From positions 4,911,001-4,975,000 of the forward strand of contig NZ_CP147020.1 of NCBI RefSeq assembly GCF_037126435.1: a stretch of DNA of 64,000 bases, read 5' to 3'. Both the position numbers and the translations under genes were made by a program. The notes under the pieces were generated by a model. The model did not search any database, was not told where the DNA came from, and worked only from the letters and a program-made list of their open reading frames with translations. Position 1 is the first letter of the stretch, and every line of letters starts with the position of its first letter. Below, one piece after another: positions 1 through 9,973 of the stretch. Source of the stretch: Bernardetia sp. ABR2-2B (lineage in GTDB: Bacteria > Bacteroidota > Bacteroidia > Cytophagales > Bernardetiaceae).

Positions 1-2
1 GT

Positions 3-3000
3 GTTCCTTTCAATACGACAGGGAGTTTTGGAGGAGCAAATACATTTACAGCAGAACTTTCAGATGCTTCTGGTAATTTCCCTGCCATTGCAACGGCAAC
101 AGGAACAAGTCCAATTGCTTTAACTATTCCAAATTCAGCAACTAGTTCTAGCAATTATGTAGTTCGTGTAGTGGCTTCAAACCCAGCTATACAAAGTGCA
201 AATAGTTCAGCAATTACAATTACTCAAGATATAACAAATCCTGTTATTACAGCACCTGCTCCTATTTCAGTTGTTGCTGATGCAGGACTTTGTACGGCAG
301 TAATATCTAATTTAGGAACTCCAACAGCAACAGATAATTGTAACGCACCAACAGTTACAAATAATGCCCTTGCAAACTTTCCTTTAGGAGCAACTACCGT
401 AACTTGGACAGCAACTGATGCAAGTGGGAACACAGCAACAGCTACTCAAATCGTAACAGTTATAGATAATCAAGCTCCTTTAGTTCCTGCATTATCAAAT
501 GTAACCAGCGAATGTTCGGTAACACTTACAGCACCAACCACAACAGATAATTGTGCAGGTACAATCACAGGAACGACAACCACAACATTCCCAATTACAA
601 CACAAGGAACAACAGTTGTGAATTGGAACTTTAATGATGGAAATGGAAATAGTTCATCGGTAAGTCAAGTAGTAACGATTGCAGATTTGACTCCACCAGC
701 AACTCCTGTTTTAGCAGATATAAATAGTGAGTGTTCTATTACTCCTACTGCACCAACAACTACTGATAACTGTGCAGGAACAATTACAGGAACAACAACT
801 ACTGTCTTTCCAATTACAGCACAAGGAACAACCGTTGTTACTTGGAGATTTGTAGATGCAAATGGAAATTCTGTTACAGCAGACCAAAATGTAGTTATCA
901 ATGATGTAACGCCACCAGCAGTTCCAACTTTGGCAGACGTAAACTCATCTTGTTCTATTACTCCTACTGCACCAACAACTACTGATAACTGTGCAGGAAC
1001 AATTACAGGAACAACAACAACCGTATTTCCAATTACAGCACAAGGAACGACTGTTGTAACTTGGACATTTACCGATGCAAATGGAAACTCTGTTACAGCA
1101 GACCAAAATGTAGTTATCGATGACGTAACACCACCAGTAACACCAGTTTTGGCAGATGTAAATGCTTCTTGTTCGACGATACCAGCAACACCAACCACAA
1201 CAGATAATTGTGGCGCACTAGTTACAGGAACAACAACAACTATTTTCCCAATTACAGCAACAACTGTAATTACTTGGACATTTACAGATGTTAGTGGAAA
1301 CTCTACGACAGCAGATCAAAACGTAATTATTAATGATGCAATTGCTCCAGTAGTTCCAGTTTTACCTGATTTTGTAGCAGAGTGTTCTGCAAACCCAACA
1401 ATACCAACAACAACAGATAATTGTGCAGGTACAGTAATAGGAACAACAACAACTGTATTCCCAATTACAACACAAGGAGCAGTAGTAGTTACTTGGACAT
1501 TTGATGATGGAAATGGAAATTCTGTTACAGCAAATCAAAATGTAATTGTAAATGATATGACACCTCCAGTAGTTCCTTTCTTATCTACTCTTTCTGATGC
1601 TTGTTCGATTACGCCAACAGCACCAACAACAACAGATAACTGTGGTGGGACAATTACAGGAACAACAACAACTGTATTTCCAATTACAACCCAAGGCGTA
1701 ACAATAGTAACTTGGACGTTTACGGATACAAATGGAAATTCTATTACAGCAAATCAAAGTGTCGTTATCAATGACATCATACCACCTGCTGTTCCAACAT
1801 TAGCAGATGTAACGGCTCAATGTTCAGTTACTCCAACTGCGCCAACCACGACAGATAATTGTGGTGCAACAATTACAGGAACAACAACTACTGTATTTCC
1901 AATTACAACTCAAGGAACAACCATAGTAACTTGGACATTTACAGATGCAAATGGAAATACAAGTACAGCAGACCAAAATGTAATTGTTGATGACGTTACG
2001 CCTCCAGCAATTCCTTTCTTAGCTATTCTTTCTGATGCTTGTTCAATTACACCAACAGCACCGACAACAACTGATAACTGTGGTGGAACAATTACAGGAA
2101 CAACAACAACTGTATTTCCTATCACAACGCAAGGAACAACAGTTATAGATTGGACGTTTGATGATGGGAATGGAAATGTTACGATAGCAAGTCAGAATGT
2201 ACTTATTATTGATATTACTGCTCCAGTAGCTCCAGTATTAGCTACGCTTACTGATGTTTGTTCAGTTACGCCAACAGCACCAACCACAACTGATAATTGT
2301 AGTGGAACAATTACAGGAACAACAACTACTGTTTTCCCAATTACAGCACAAGGAACAACGACTGTTACTTGGACGTTTGATGATGGAAATGGAAACACAA
2401 GCACGGCAAATCAAACTATCATTATTAGTGATGATGTTGAGCCAGTTCTTGCTTCTTGTCCTTCAACGCTTACTGTTTCGGCAGCATCTGGTTTTTGTGA
2501 AGCAATAGCAACCTATACTATTCCAACAGCAACAGATAACTGTTCTTTGGTTACAGTAACACAAACAGCAGGTTTGCCTTCTGGTAGTTCCTTCCCAATC
2601 GGAGCAACTACAAATACATTTGTAGCAATAGATGCAGCAGGAAATACTTCTACTTGTTCGTTTGATGTAGTAGTTAATTCTTCTATATCAGCTATCTCTT
2701 ACTCATCAAGTGCCTTTGTAGAACCAAGTCCGTATAGTTCTGGTCAGTTAGTAAATACACTCACTATTTCTAGTGATGATTGTGATGTTTTTGCAGGGTC
2801 AAACGGAGAGGATTTTGTAGCAACAGGAAAAGTGACAGTTACTAATCTACCAGCAGGTCTTACAGCTTCAATTATCAGAAATAGCGCAACGGTACTTTCT
2901 TTCAATTTAACAGGTAGTGCAACTGCTCACGAATATGTAAATTCAGTTTCAGACCTAACAGTTGTTTTTGAAGATGCTGCATTTACAAATAACTCGGCAA

Positions 3001-4802
3001 CAGGTATTACAGGTTCTACCCGTACTGATTTGAGAATTAATTTTAGTGATACTTCAGACGGAACAGGAGGTACGCCTACCACTCCTTCTTTAATCGCTGT
3101 TAGAGATTTTGTAGCAACATCAGTTTCTACTACTCAAATTCAACTTACTTGGACTATTCCTACGGCTAGTAATGCAACAGGATATGACCTTTACAGAAAT
3201 GGCGAATTACTTGCAGAATTGAATAGTTCAACAATAACTAGTTATTTAGATGAAAGTCTTGTTCCTAATACGTTTTATTCATATAGAATAATTTCAACAC
3301 GAGGAGTAGAGTTTTCAGATGCAAAACAAGCAAGTGCATATACTTACCCAGTTGCACCTACTTTAGTGTCTGTAAATACTATTTGTGGAGATGGAGTTCC
3401 AATTATTAAAGTAGATGGACAAGGAAGTTTATTCAAAATATATGATGATTTGACAAGTGGAAGCCCAATAGAACAGGCAACTTCTTCATCAATTACTCTG
3501 CCTTCAATTTCTCAAACAACAACCTATTATATCAGTACAGTAAGTAATGATTTGGAAAGTGAAAGAGTAGAAGCGCAAGTAGTAGTAGCTCCAACATTTG
3601 AAGCACAAACTATCCAAACAGGAAGAGTTATTTCTTGTGAAAATAGCTTTGTATTATCTGCACAACCAATTCAAAATGCAGATTCGTACGTATGGCTTCT
3701 AGGACAAACAGAAGTAGGAACAGGACAAACATTTACTGTTACTCGTTCAGGGACATACAAAGTTCGTATCACTCGTGGAGTTTGTCAGAATGTTTCTAAT
3801 ACAGTAAGTGTTACGTTAGGTTTCACTCCGACAGCACAAATTATGCAAGGAGAAACTATTAACATTTGTCAGACAGGAACACTGAATGCAAAAAGTGTAA
3901 ATGCAAACTCTACTTACGAATGGTTCTTAGAAAATCAATCTGTTGGAACAGGCATTTCTTTAGAGGTTAGCAATGCAGGAACATATGAATTGAGAGTAAC
4001 AGAAAATGGCTGTGTAGCTTCGGCTCAAATTGCAGTAACTTTAGTAACTCTTCCTCAAAGTCCTATTGTTACGACAGATAAAACAGCCCTTTGTACAGAT
4101 GAAAAAGCAACTTTATCTATTACAGAATCTGAAAATGTTACGTATCAATGGTTACGAAACGGAAGAGCAATAACAAATGCAACATCTAGTTCTTATTCTA
4201 CTTCAAATTATGGAAACTATTCAGTAGAAATAAAAGCAGAGAGTGTAAATGGTTGTAGTGTTCGTTCAGAAGAAGTAACAATTACAAGAATCCAAACACC
4301 AACTCCTAGACTTTACAAAAACACAGAATATCCTGAATTGTATGTAGATACAGAAGGAGAAATTGTAGGAATTGTATGGACATTAGATGGAACTGTTCTT
4401 GAAGAATTTGCAGACCAAAGCACAATTACTCCAAATCAAGATGGAAACTATGTAGCAGCCGTAACTTACTCTGTTGGATGTAGAGCAACTACTAGCAATG
4501 TATATTTCCGTGTTCCTGATGATGGAATCGTTACAGGAACTGAAGATTTGGATAACGATATGTTCAACATCTATCCAAACCCAAGTAATACTGGTATTTT
4601 CCGTATTCATTTCGGAACTGCTTTGAGAGAAAATATAGATGTTGTAGTATTTGATGCAATTGGTAGAGTGATTGAAAAAACCACTTTTGAAAAGGGTTCG
4701 AAAGACCACTCCCTCAATTTAAGTAACTATGCTAAAGGTGTTTATACAATTAGGTTACAATCTGACGGAGCTTCATTTGCTCGTAAATTGATTATAGATT
4801 AA
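3..4802 (+). CDS. Large HYR-repeat surface protein with T9SS C-terminal sorting domain (5' end outside window)
   Basis: The reading frame is open from base 3, so the gene enters from upstream; the GTG at 171 is only the first possible start inside the window. About 1599 residues are visible. Eleven HYR-like Ig-fold units come first; the nine central ones share the pattern TPPxxPxLxDxxxxCS...PTTTDNC...GTTTTVFPIT...WTFxDxNGN. A unique beta-rich region, a fibronectin-III-like domain (around nt 3090-3340) and Ig-like repeats with paired cysteines follow. The C-terminus (nt 4560-4802) has the IYPNPS, DAIGRV and GVYTIRL motifs of a type A T9SS sorting domain, so the product should be exported by the type IX system and anchored on the surface or released. 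Adhesion is the usual role of such proteins, but the ligand is unknown. A strong terminator follows. Confidence 0.9.
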   Translation, partial: VPFNTTGSFGGANTFTAELSDASGNFPAIATATGTSPIALTIPNSATSSSNYVVRVVASNPAIQSANSSAITITQDITNPVITAPAPISVVADAGLCTAVISNLGTPTATDNCNAPTVTNNALANFPLGATTVTWTATDASGNTATATQIVTVIDNQAPLVPALSNVTSECSVTLTAPTTTDNCAGTITGTTTTTFPITTQGTTVVNWNFNDGNGNSSSVSQVVTIADLTPPATPVLADINSECSITPTAPTTTDNCAGTITGTTTTVFPITAQGTTVVTWRFVDANGNSVTADQNVVINDVTPPAVPTLADVNSSCSITPTAPTTTDNCAGTITGTTTTVFPITAQGTTVVTWTFTDANGNSVTADQNVVIDDVTPPVTPVLADVNASCSTIPATPTTTDNCGALVTGTTTTIFPITATTVITWTFTDVSGNSTTADQNVIINDAIAPVVPVLPDFVAECSANPTIPTTTDNCAGTVIGTTTTVFPITTQGAVVVTWTFDDGNGNSVTANQNVIVNDMTPPVVPFLSTLSDACSITPTAPTTTDNCGGTITGTTTTVFPITTQGVTIVTWTFTDTNGNSITANQSVVINDIIPPAVPTLADVTAQCSVTPTAPTTTDNCGATITGTTTTVFPITTQGTTIVTWTFTDANGNTSTADQNVIVDDVTPPAIPFLAILSDACSITPTAPTTTDNCGGTITGTTTTVFPITTQGTTVIDWTFDDGNGNVTIASQNVLIIDITAPVAPVLATLTDVCSVTPTAPTTTDNCSGTITGTTTTVFPITAQGTTTVTWTFDDGNGNTSTANQTIIISDDVEPVLASCPSTLTVSAASGFCEAIATYTIPTATDNCSLVTVTQTAGLPSGSSFPIGATTNTFVAIDAAGNTSTCSFDVVVNSSISAISYSSSAFVEPSPYSSGQLVNTLTISSDDCDVFAGSNGEDFVATGKVTVTNLPAGLTASIIRNSATVLSFNLTGSATAHEYVNSVSDLTVVFEDAAFTNNSATGITGSTRTDLRINFSDTSDGTGGTPTTPSLIAVRDFVATSVSTTQIQLTWTIPTASNATGYDLYRNGELLAELNSSTITSYLDESLVPNTFYSYRIISTRGVEFSDAKQASAYTYPVAPTLVSVNTICGDGVPIIKVDGQGSLFKIYDDLTSGSPIEQATSSSITLPSISQTTTYYISTVSNDLESERVEAQVVVAPTFEAQTIQTGRVISCENSFVLSAQPIQNADSYVWLLGQTEVGTGQTFTVTRSGTYKVRITRGVCQNVSNTVSVTLGFTPTAQIMQGETINICQTGTLNAKSVNANSTYEWFLENQSVGTGISLEVSNAGTYELRVTENGCVASAQIAVTLVTLPQSPIVTTDKTALCTDEKATLSITESENVTYQWLRNGRAITNATSSSYSTSNYGNYSVEIKAESVNGCSVRSEEVTITRIQTPTPRLYKNTEYPELYVDTEGEIVGIVWTLDGTVLEEFADQSTITPNQDGNYVAAVTYSVGCRATTSNVYFRVPDDGIVTGTEDLDNDMFNIYPNPSNTGIFRIHFGTALRENIDVVVFDAIGRVIEKTTFEKGSKDHSLNLSNYAKGVYTIRLQSDGASFARKLIID
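471..2436 (+). repeat. Tandem array of nine 219-bp HYR-coding units
   Basis: Unit starts recur at about 471, 690, 909, 1128, 1338, 1557, 1776, 1995 and 2214. The spacing is 219 bp except for one 210-bp unit that lacks three codons. Similarity is high at the DNA level (for example ACAACAGATAATTGT and GGAACAACAACAACTGTATT recur), which points to recent duplication or gene conversion. The first and last HYR units of the protein are divergent and lie outside the array. Confidence 0.85.
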
Positions 4803-4827
4803 TCTTCAAAACATATAAACAAAATAG

Positions 4828-4861
4828 AAAAGCTACAAGATTATTTCTTGTAGCTTTTTTT
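4828..4861 (+). terminator. Rho-independent terminator after the T9SS adhesin
   Basis: AAGCTACAAGA and its complement TCTTGTAGCTT are separated by a short AT loop and followed by a run of T. It starts 26 bases after the stop codon. Confidence 0.85.
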
Positions 4862-4910
4862 CTTGACCATGTAATTTTAGAATATCAGTAACTACTCATA
4901 AAGAAAATAA

Positions 4911-4918
4911 TATATTTG
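4911..4918 (+). promoter_or_regulatory. Possible -7 promoter element
   Basis: TATATTTG matches the Bacteroidota -7 consensus TAnnTTTG and lies 29 bases before the ATG at 4948. No TTG is seen at the expected -33 spacing, so the call is weak. Confidence 0.3.
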
Positions 4919-4947
4919 AGTGTTCATATCTAAACCTTTTTATAATT

Positions 4948-5487
4948 ATGTTACCTACAAAAAAAACAAGTAACCTTCCATCAAAGACAGAAGACGGAAT
5001 TATATGGAAAAATAATTTTTGGAAACGAAAAACAACTATATTTTATGCAGGAAGAGAGATAGGATATTTTCAAATGAAAGGATTCATAACTTTAGGAGGG
5101 CGTGGAATCTTAATAGATAGAGAGTTTGAGATAAAAGCAACAAATATTTGGCAGACCAAATTTGAAATTACTGATAAGACAAGTAATAAGAAAATAGCTC
5201 TTATCAAAAATAATATGTGGAACGGAAGGATTCGTTTGTATGTAGAAAATGAAGTATTTCGTTTTAAGCAAAATATATGGGGAAGTGGTACGTGGTGGTG
5301 GCAACGTGAAAATGGAACAAAAGAAGAAAAAAACGAAAAACTTATCAAAACATCCATTCTTAATTACTTTACTGGAAAAGGACAGTTTAACTTTGGAAAT
5401 ACGAGAGAAAGTAACCTAAATGCACTTATTTTGGGAGGGATTTTCATAAAGACACTAAATAACGAAGGTTATTCTATGAATTACTAG
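4948..5487 (+). CDS. Conserved-looking protein of unknown function
   Basis: A 179-aa protein without a signal peptide or membrane segment. It is rich in short beta-type stretches with Trp, Gly, Arg and Lys (WKNNFWKRKTTIFYAG, NNMWNGRIRLYVENEVFRF, WGSGTWWWQRENG). This alternation of NxW turns and strands recalls the tubby-C/LURP-one fold, but that is a guess from pattern alone. It is a single gene between a terminator and the murD promoter region. The function is not recognised. Confidence 0.6.
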   Translation: MLPTKKTSNLPSKTEDGIIWKNNFWKRKTTIFYAGREIGYFQMKGFITLGGRGILIDREFEIKATNIWQTKFEITDKTSNKKIALIKNNMWNGRIRLYVENEVFRFKQNIWGSGTWWWQRENGTKEEKNEKLIKTSILNYFTGKGQFNFGNTRESNLNALILGGIFIKTLNNEGYSMNY

Positions 5488-5639
5488 CTTCGACTCCTGC
5501 ACCAAAAACTCTTTTGTTTTTCAAAAAGAGATAATTATAGATACATAAAAGTAAATTTTGTTTTAGAATTTTTTTTACGTAAATTTTAAATTAAAACTAT
5601 GAATATTCAAATTTGTAGTTGATATTTATTTTCACTTGC

Positions 5640-5674
5640 CGTTATTGATGTTTTAGCGTAGCGACACCAACAAC
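5640..5674. repeat. Dispersed palindrome, family P (copy 1)
   Basis: Imperfect hairpin with arms CGTTATTGATGT and ACACCAACAAC around the loop TTTAGCGTAGCG. Three more copies of the same hairpin occur at 25235, 25404 and 45433, always between genes. Confidence 0.75.
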
Positions 5675-5717
5675 AAAATATATTTCTTCTAATTATTCCT
5701 TTTTATCTTTTACAATT

Positions 5718-7094
5718 ATGAAACAAAAAAATGTAGTTATTCTTGGTGGTGGAGAAAGTGGTATAGGTGCAGCTCGTCTTGCAGCTGAAAAAGGGTATAA
5801 TGTTTTTCTATCTGAGAAAAATAAACTCTCTGATGAAAATAGATATGAATTAGAACATCATAAAATTTTTTATGAAGAAGGAAAGCATACTGAATCAATT
5901 GTTTTGGGAGCTGATTTGATTATCAAAAGTCCAGGTATTCCTGAAAGTGCATCGATTATGGAAGCTATTCGGTTAGAACATATAGATGTAATCTCTGAAA
6001 TTGAGTTTGCTTCTCGTTTTGTTTCTGGAAAAATAATAGCAATCACAGGAACAAATGGCAAAACAACAACTACACTTCTGACCTATCATTTACTCAAAAG
6101 TGCAGGTTTGAAAGTGTGTTTGGCTGGAAATATTGGAAAAAGTTTTGCTCGGGAAGCTATTGAGGACAACTATGATTATTACGTTATAGAAGTAAGCAGT
6201 TTTCAATTAGATGATATTGATGAATTTCGTCCTCATGTAGCTGTGTTGCTCAACATTACACCTGACCATTTGGATAGATACGATTATCAGATGGAAAACT
6301 ACGTAAATTCAAAATTTAAAATTAATGAAAATCAGAGTAACAAAGATTTTTTTATTTATAATGAAGAAGATATAGAATCGCTCAAGCATATTCGTTTTCA
6401 TCGCCTTGCTGGAAGAATGCTTCCTATTAATATCTCTAAGCAAAAAGAATATTTATCCTTACAAAACAAAATCAGAATCTCGGCTACTCCTGCCCAAATG
6501 TTAGATATTCCAGTTTCTGATTTACCACTCAAAGGAGCGCATAATTTTCTCAATACAGTGGCTGCAGGAATGGTCGCACAGATTATAGGGCTTTCAGATG
6601 AGCAAGTCATAGAAGGCTTAAAATCATTTATCAATGCGCCTCACAGGTTAGAGAAAATAAAAACAATAAAGGGAATTACATTTATAAATGATTCGAAGGC
6701 AACGAATATAGACGCTGTTTCTTATGCTCTTGAAAGTTTTGATAAACCTCTAATTTGGATTGTTGGAGGTGTTGATAAAGGGAATGAATACGAAGTTATT
6801 GAAGAATCTGTCAAGAAAAATGTACGTGCAATTGTTTGTTTGGGAAAAGACAACAAAAAAATAACTACTTTTTTTAAAGGAAAAGTAAGCGAAATTAGAG
6901 AAACAAATAGTATGAAAAAAGCTATCGAAACGGCTTTTAGTTTAGCAGAAAGTGAAGATGTTGTTTTGCTTTCTCCTGCTTGTGCAAGTTTTGATTTATT
7001 CAAAAATTATGAAGATAGAGGAGACCAGTTTCGTCGTTATGTGCAAGAATTAGCTCTCAATACTAAAGAAAAACAAGAACCTGAAAAGGTGTAA
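5718..7094 (+). CDS. murD: UDP-N-acetylmuramoyl-L-alanine--D-glutamate ligase
   Basis: MurD adds D-glutamate to UDP-MurNAc-L-Ala in the cytoplasm, an ATP-dependent step of peptidoglycan precursor synthesis. The 458-aa protein has the expected three parts: an N-terminal Rossmann-like UDP-binding domain (VVILGGGESGIGAARLA), the Mur ligase ATP-binding loop GTNGKTTTT at residues 111-119, the central motif HLDRYDY, and the C-terminal region with NDSKATN and DKPLIWIVGGVDKG. The length is normal for the family. It is not in a dcw cell-wall cluster here; its neighbours are unrelated. The ATG at 5718 aligns with the start of the nucleotide-binding fold. Confidence 0.95.
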   Translation: MKQKNVVILGGGESGIGAARLAAEKGYNVFLSEKNKLSDENRYELEHHKIFYEEGKHTESIVLGADLIIKSPGIPESASIMEAIRLEHIDVISEIEFASRFVSGKIIAITGTNGKTTTTLLTYHLLKSAGLKVCLAGNIGKSFAREAIEDNYDYYVIEVSSFQLDDIDEFRPHVAVLLNITPDHLDRYDYQMENYVNSKFKINENQSNKDFFIYNEEDIESLKHIRFHRLAGRMLPINISKQKEYLSLQNKIRISATPAQMLDIPVSDLPLKGAHNFLNTVAAGMVAQIIGLSDEQVIEGLKSFINAPHRLEKIKTIKGITFINDSKATNIDAVSYALESFDKPLIWIVGGVDKGNEYEVIEESVKKNVRAIVCLGKDNKKITTFFKGKVSEIRETNSMKKAIETAFSLAESEDVVLLSPACASFDLFKNYEDRGDQFRRYVQELALNTKEKQEPEKV

Positions 7095-7322
7095 GTAATG
7101 ATAAGTTGTTTAAATCATTAGTGATAAATGAATACAAATAACTCATTATCAGCAAATTAAAAATTGAAAAATAATAACTTAGTTTAACTACTATCATAAA
7201 AACAAAGAAAAACTATAAAACTTGACTTTTTTAGACAAAAAATAAAAACAACTTTTAACAAAATTTTTCGTTAATTGACGTATCAAGTTTATTTCACAAT
7301 TTAATCACTTTACTTTTTAATT

Positions 7323-8186
7323 ATGACAACAGAAGATTTTTATAATGATGAAACAGTATCACTTCACGTAAACGATGAGTTTGTAAAAGTACGTCAGCAG
7401 GGTTATAGTGTAGAGCTAGGAGATACTATTTCTAAAGGCTGGGATTTTATGAAACCTCATATTGGTTCTCTTATAGGGTTTCTAATCGTTGCTTTTATTA
7501 TATCTATAATATTTGGTGTTATTCTAACATTTACAGTTTCTCTAGTTCCGTATGTAGGGCAGTATATCAGTCAGATAATTAGTGGAGCATTTAGCTCTGT
7601 ACTGATGGCAGGGTTTTACTATTACTTTACAAAAGAGTATAAAGATGGATATGCTACATTTTCCGATTTTTTTGAGAGTTTTCAAGATGCAGCTACTTTG
7701 ATAGTTTCAGGTCTTTTGACGAGTATAATTACTTATGCACCTTTATTTATTGTAGGCTTAGTAATTAGTATATTTGTAGGAGCAGGAAATTATGCCAATA
7801 TAACAGACCCAAGTGAGATTTTTCAAACAATATTTGCTGGAGGAGTAGGTATTGCCATATTCGTAGGAGGGATTATGTCTGGTCTGATTGCTATTCTATA
7901 TACGTTTACTATACCTATTATTGCAACAAATAGTAATATGGGAGCTTGGCAAGCAATGGAAATAAGTAGAAAACTTGTTTCGGCTAATTATTTAGGTGTT
8001 TTAGGTTTTATTATAATTCTTTTTTTACTCAATGTAGTCGGAGCTATGTGTTGTTTAGTAGGACTATTCATAACAGGACCTCTTACTTATGCTTCTACTT
8101 TTATTCTTTATACAAAACTAGTAGAAAAAAATGGCGCAGGAGAGTTTTTCTACGGAGATGAAAAAGCTCCTTTAGATGCTATTTAA
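7323..8186 (+). CDS. Polytopic membrane protein, paralogue A
   Basis: A 287-aa protein with a soluble N-terminus of about 40 residues and then about six hydrophobic segments. It is a clear paralogue of the next gene: both have DEFxKxRxxGYSVEx(S/G)DTxSxxWDFMKP near the N-terminus, an AMExSRKLV motif late in the protein and the same C-terminal APLDAI. The layout (repeated hydrophobic helices and a small-residue-rich GxxGxxF) resembles DUF975-type integral membrane proteins, but no function can be assigned. The 228-bp gap upstream is AT-rich and holds no recognised element. Confidence 0.75.
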   Translation: MTTEDFYNDETVSLHVNDEFVKVRQQGYSVELGDTISKGWDFMKPHIGSLIGFLIVAFIISIIFGVILTFTVSLVPYVGQYISQIISGAFSSVLMAGFYYYFTKEYKDGYATFSDFFESFQDAATLIVSGLLTSIITYAPLFIVGLVISIFVGAGNYANITDPSEIFQTIFAGGVGIAIFVGGIMSGLIAILYTFTIPIIATNSNMGAWQAMEISRKLVSANYLGVLGFIIILFLLNVVGAMCCLVGLFITGPLTYASTFILYTKLVEKNGAGEFFYGDEKAPLDAI

Positions 8187-8212
8187 TTTGCAGTTTTCTA
8201 AAAAAAATAATC

Positions 8213-8250
8213 AAAAAAAGTCTTTCTAATTATATAGTAAGGCTTTTTTT
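8213..8250 (+). terminator. Terminator between the two membrane-protein paralogues
   Basis: An A-run followed by AGTCTTTCTA pairs imperfectly with TAGTAAGGCT followed by seven T. The hairpin separates the two paralogues, so they may be transcribed separately or with partial read-through. Confidence 0.6.
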
Positions 8251-8284
8251 GATTTTACTATTCCTCTATTTATCATTAATATTT

Positions 8285-9163
8285 ATGGAAAATCAAGATA
8301 ACGAGAATTTTTATACAGAAGATGACCTTCTTCAAAATAAGACAGGACTTACTCCTACTGATGAGTTTGCAAAGATTCGTTCAGAAGGATATAGCGTAGA
8401 GTTTTCAGATACACTTAGTTCTTCTTGGGACTTTATGAAACCCTATTTGGGACAGCTTGTTTCTTATACACTTTTTTGTTTTTTTGCTGATTTGACCTTA
8501 TCTTTTATCATTCCACAAATTGTGAGCTTTATGGGTAACTTGGGTTACTTAGTAGGTACAATAGTTAATTTGACTCTAATTTCTGCCCTCTTAGCTGGTT
8601 TCTATTCCTTTTTTGAAAAAGTTTATCAAAAAGATAGATTTTCATTTCAAAATTTATTTGATGGTTTTCAGCATATCAAAGAACTTGCTTTACATCAAAT
8701 CTTGGTTGTTATGATGGTAGCACTTCCTTTTTTGGGTATGTTTTTTTTAGCTCAAAAAATTGGTATTAATAAAACAGTAGATATTTTTGACATAAATACA
8801 TACGAAGTGTTCACTATTTTATTTTATTTCATTTTTAGTCTTCCTTCTCTATTGGTTTTTACATTATATATTTTTGCACCTATTTTGATTGTGGTGGCAA
8901 GAATGAGTTTTTGGTCTGCTATGGAAGTAAGTCGCAAACTTGTTTTGGGGAATTATATAGGTGTCTTTGGTTTTGTTATAGGGTTTACACTTATAAACAG
9001 TATTGGATTACTCTTATTGGGTGTAGGAACATTATTTACAATTCCTCTGACTTTTGCTGCTACTTTTATTCTCTACACAAAGCTCATTGAAAAAAATGGA
9101 GGTGGAACTAATTTTGGTGGAGATTTTTATACCAATGAGAACGCTCCTTTAGATGCTATTTAA
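8285..9163 (+). CDS. Polytopic membrane protein, paralogue B
   Basis: A 292-aa membrane protein with about six hydrophobic segments, paralogous to the preceding gene along its whole length. The ATG at 8285 (MENQDNENFYTEDD) is chosen over a TTG at 8249, because it gives an N-terminus that aligns with the paralogue and because the TTG lies inside the upstream terminator. The conserved N-terminal DEFAKIRSEGYSVEFSDT and C-terminal APLDAI are probably cytoplasmic. The function is not recognised. A TIGR02757 gene starts 10 bases later and may be co-transcribed. Confidence 0.75.
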   Translation: MENQDNENFYTEDDLLQNKTGLTPTDEFAKIRSEGYSVEFSDTLSSSWDFMKPYLGQLVSYTLFCFFADLTLSFIIPQIVSFMGNLGYLVGTIVNLTLISALLAGFYSFFEKVYQKDRFSFQNLFDGFQHIKELALHQILVVMMVALPFLGMFFLAQKIGINKTVDIFDINTYEVFTILFYFIFSLPSLLVFTLYIFAPILIVVARMSFWSAMEVSRKLVLGNYIGVFGFVIGFTLINSIGLLLLGVGTLFTIPLTFAATFILYTKLIEKNGGGTNFGGDFYTNENAPLDAI

Positions 9164-9173
9164 TAAATAGATT

Positions 9174-9959
9174 ATGATAAAATTAAAATCAAAAAATTTC
9201 CAAAAGACAAAAGATTTTTTAGACGAAAAATATGAAAAATACAATCATATTGATTTTGTAGAAAATGACCCTATTCAAATCCCTCATCGGTTTACAAAAA
9301 AACAAGACATTGAAATTTCGGCACTTTTTGCAGCCGTTTTAGCGTGGGGATTACGAAAGACAATCATCAATAAATGTAATTTGATAATGGAATTGATGGA
9401 CAATTCGCCACACGATTTTATTCTAAATCATAAAGCTTCAGATTTGAATAATGTAGGTTTTCAAGAGTTTAAACACCGTACTTTTAATTCTACTGATTTC
9501 CTTTATTTCTTAGATTTTTTACAGCGATTTTATCAAAAAAATGATTCTTTAGAAGCTCTTTTTTCTTCAAAAAAAACACAAAAAGAAAATATAGCTCATT
9601 TTCATAACACTTTTTTTGATATAGATTATGCACCACAAAGAACCAAAAAACATATCAGTACGCCTGAACGAAAATCAGCTTGTAAGCGACTAAATATGTA
9701 TTTGCGTTGGCTAGTCAGAAAGGACGATAAGGGCGTAGATTTTGGTATTTGGGGAAATATTTCTCCTTCCATTCTGATTTGTCCATTAGATATTCACGTA
9801 GAAAGGGAAAGTAAAAAGCTAGGGCTACTAGAAAGAAATATTTCAGATTGGAAAGCAGCCGAAGAACTTACCCAAAACTTGAGATTATTTGATGCGAACG
9901 ATCCTGTAAAATATGATTTTGCACTTTTTGGTTTAGGAGTAGAGAACAAACGTAAATAA
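9174..9959 (+). CDS. TIGR02757 (DUF2400) family protein
   Basis: A 261-aa protein with the family signature: FVENDPIQIPHRF followed by DIEISALFAAVLAWGLRKTI near the N-terminus, then KRLNMYLRWLVRKDDKGVDFGIW and the C-terminal DPVKYDFALFGLG. The family is widespread in Bacteroidota and has helix-rich segments resembling HhH-GPD DNA glycosylases; its activity is not established. It starts 10 bases after the membrane protein gene, so it is probably in the same transcript. Confidence 0.85.
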   Translation: MIKLKSKNFQKTKDFLDEKYEKYNHIDFVENDPIQIPHRFTKKQDIEISALFAAVLAWGLRKTIINKCNLIMELMDNSPHDFILNHKASDLNNVGFQEFKHRTFNSTDFLYFLDFLQRFYQKNDSLEALFSSKKTQKENIAHFHNTFFDIDYAPQRTKKHISTPERKSACKRLNMYLRWLVRKDDKGVDFGIWGNISPSILICPLDIHVERESKKLGLLERNISDWKAAEELTQNLRLFDANDPVKYDFALFGLGVENKRK

Positions 9960-9973
9960 AATATAGAAAATAA

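Noticed and set aside
224-2404. Long antisense open frames within the HYR array
   Set aside because: They repeat with the 219-bp unit and come from its Thr/Ala-rich codon pattern; no start context or family similarity.
471-2436. CRISPR array
   Set aside because: The periodic repeat is coding, 219 bp long and without unique spacers.
8249-8284. TTG start for membrane paralogue B
   Set aside because: It lies within the terminator hairpin of the preceding gene; the ATG at 8285 aligns with the paralogue.
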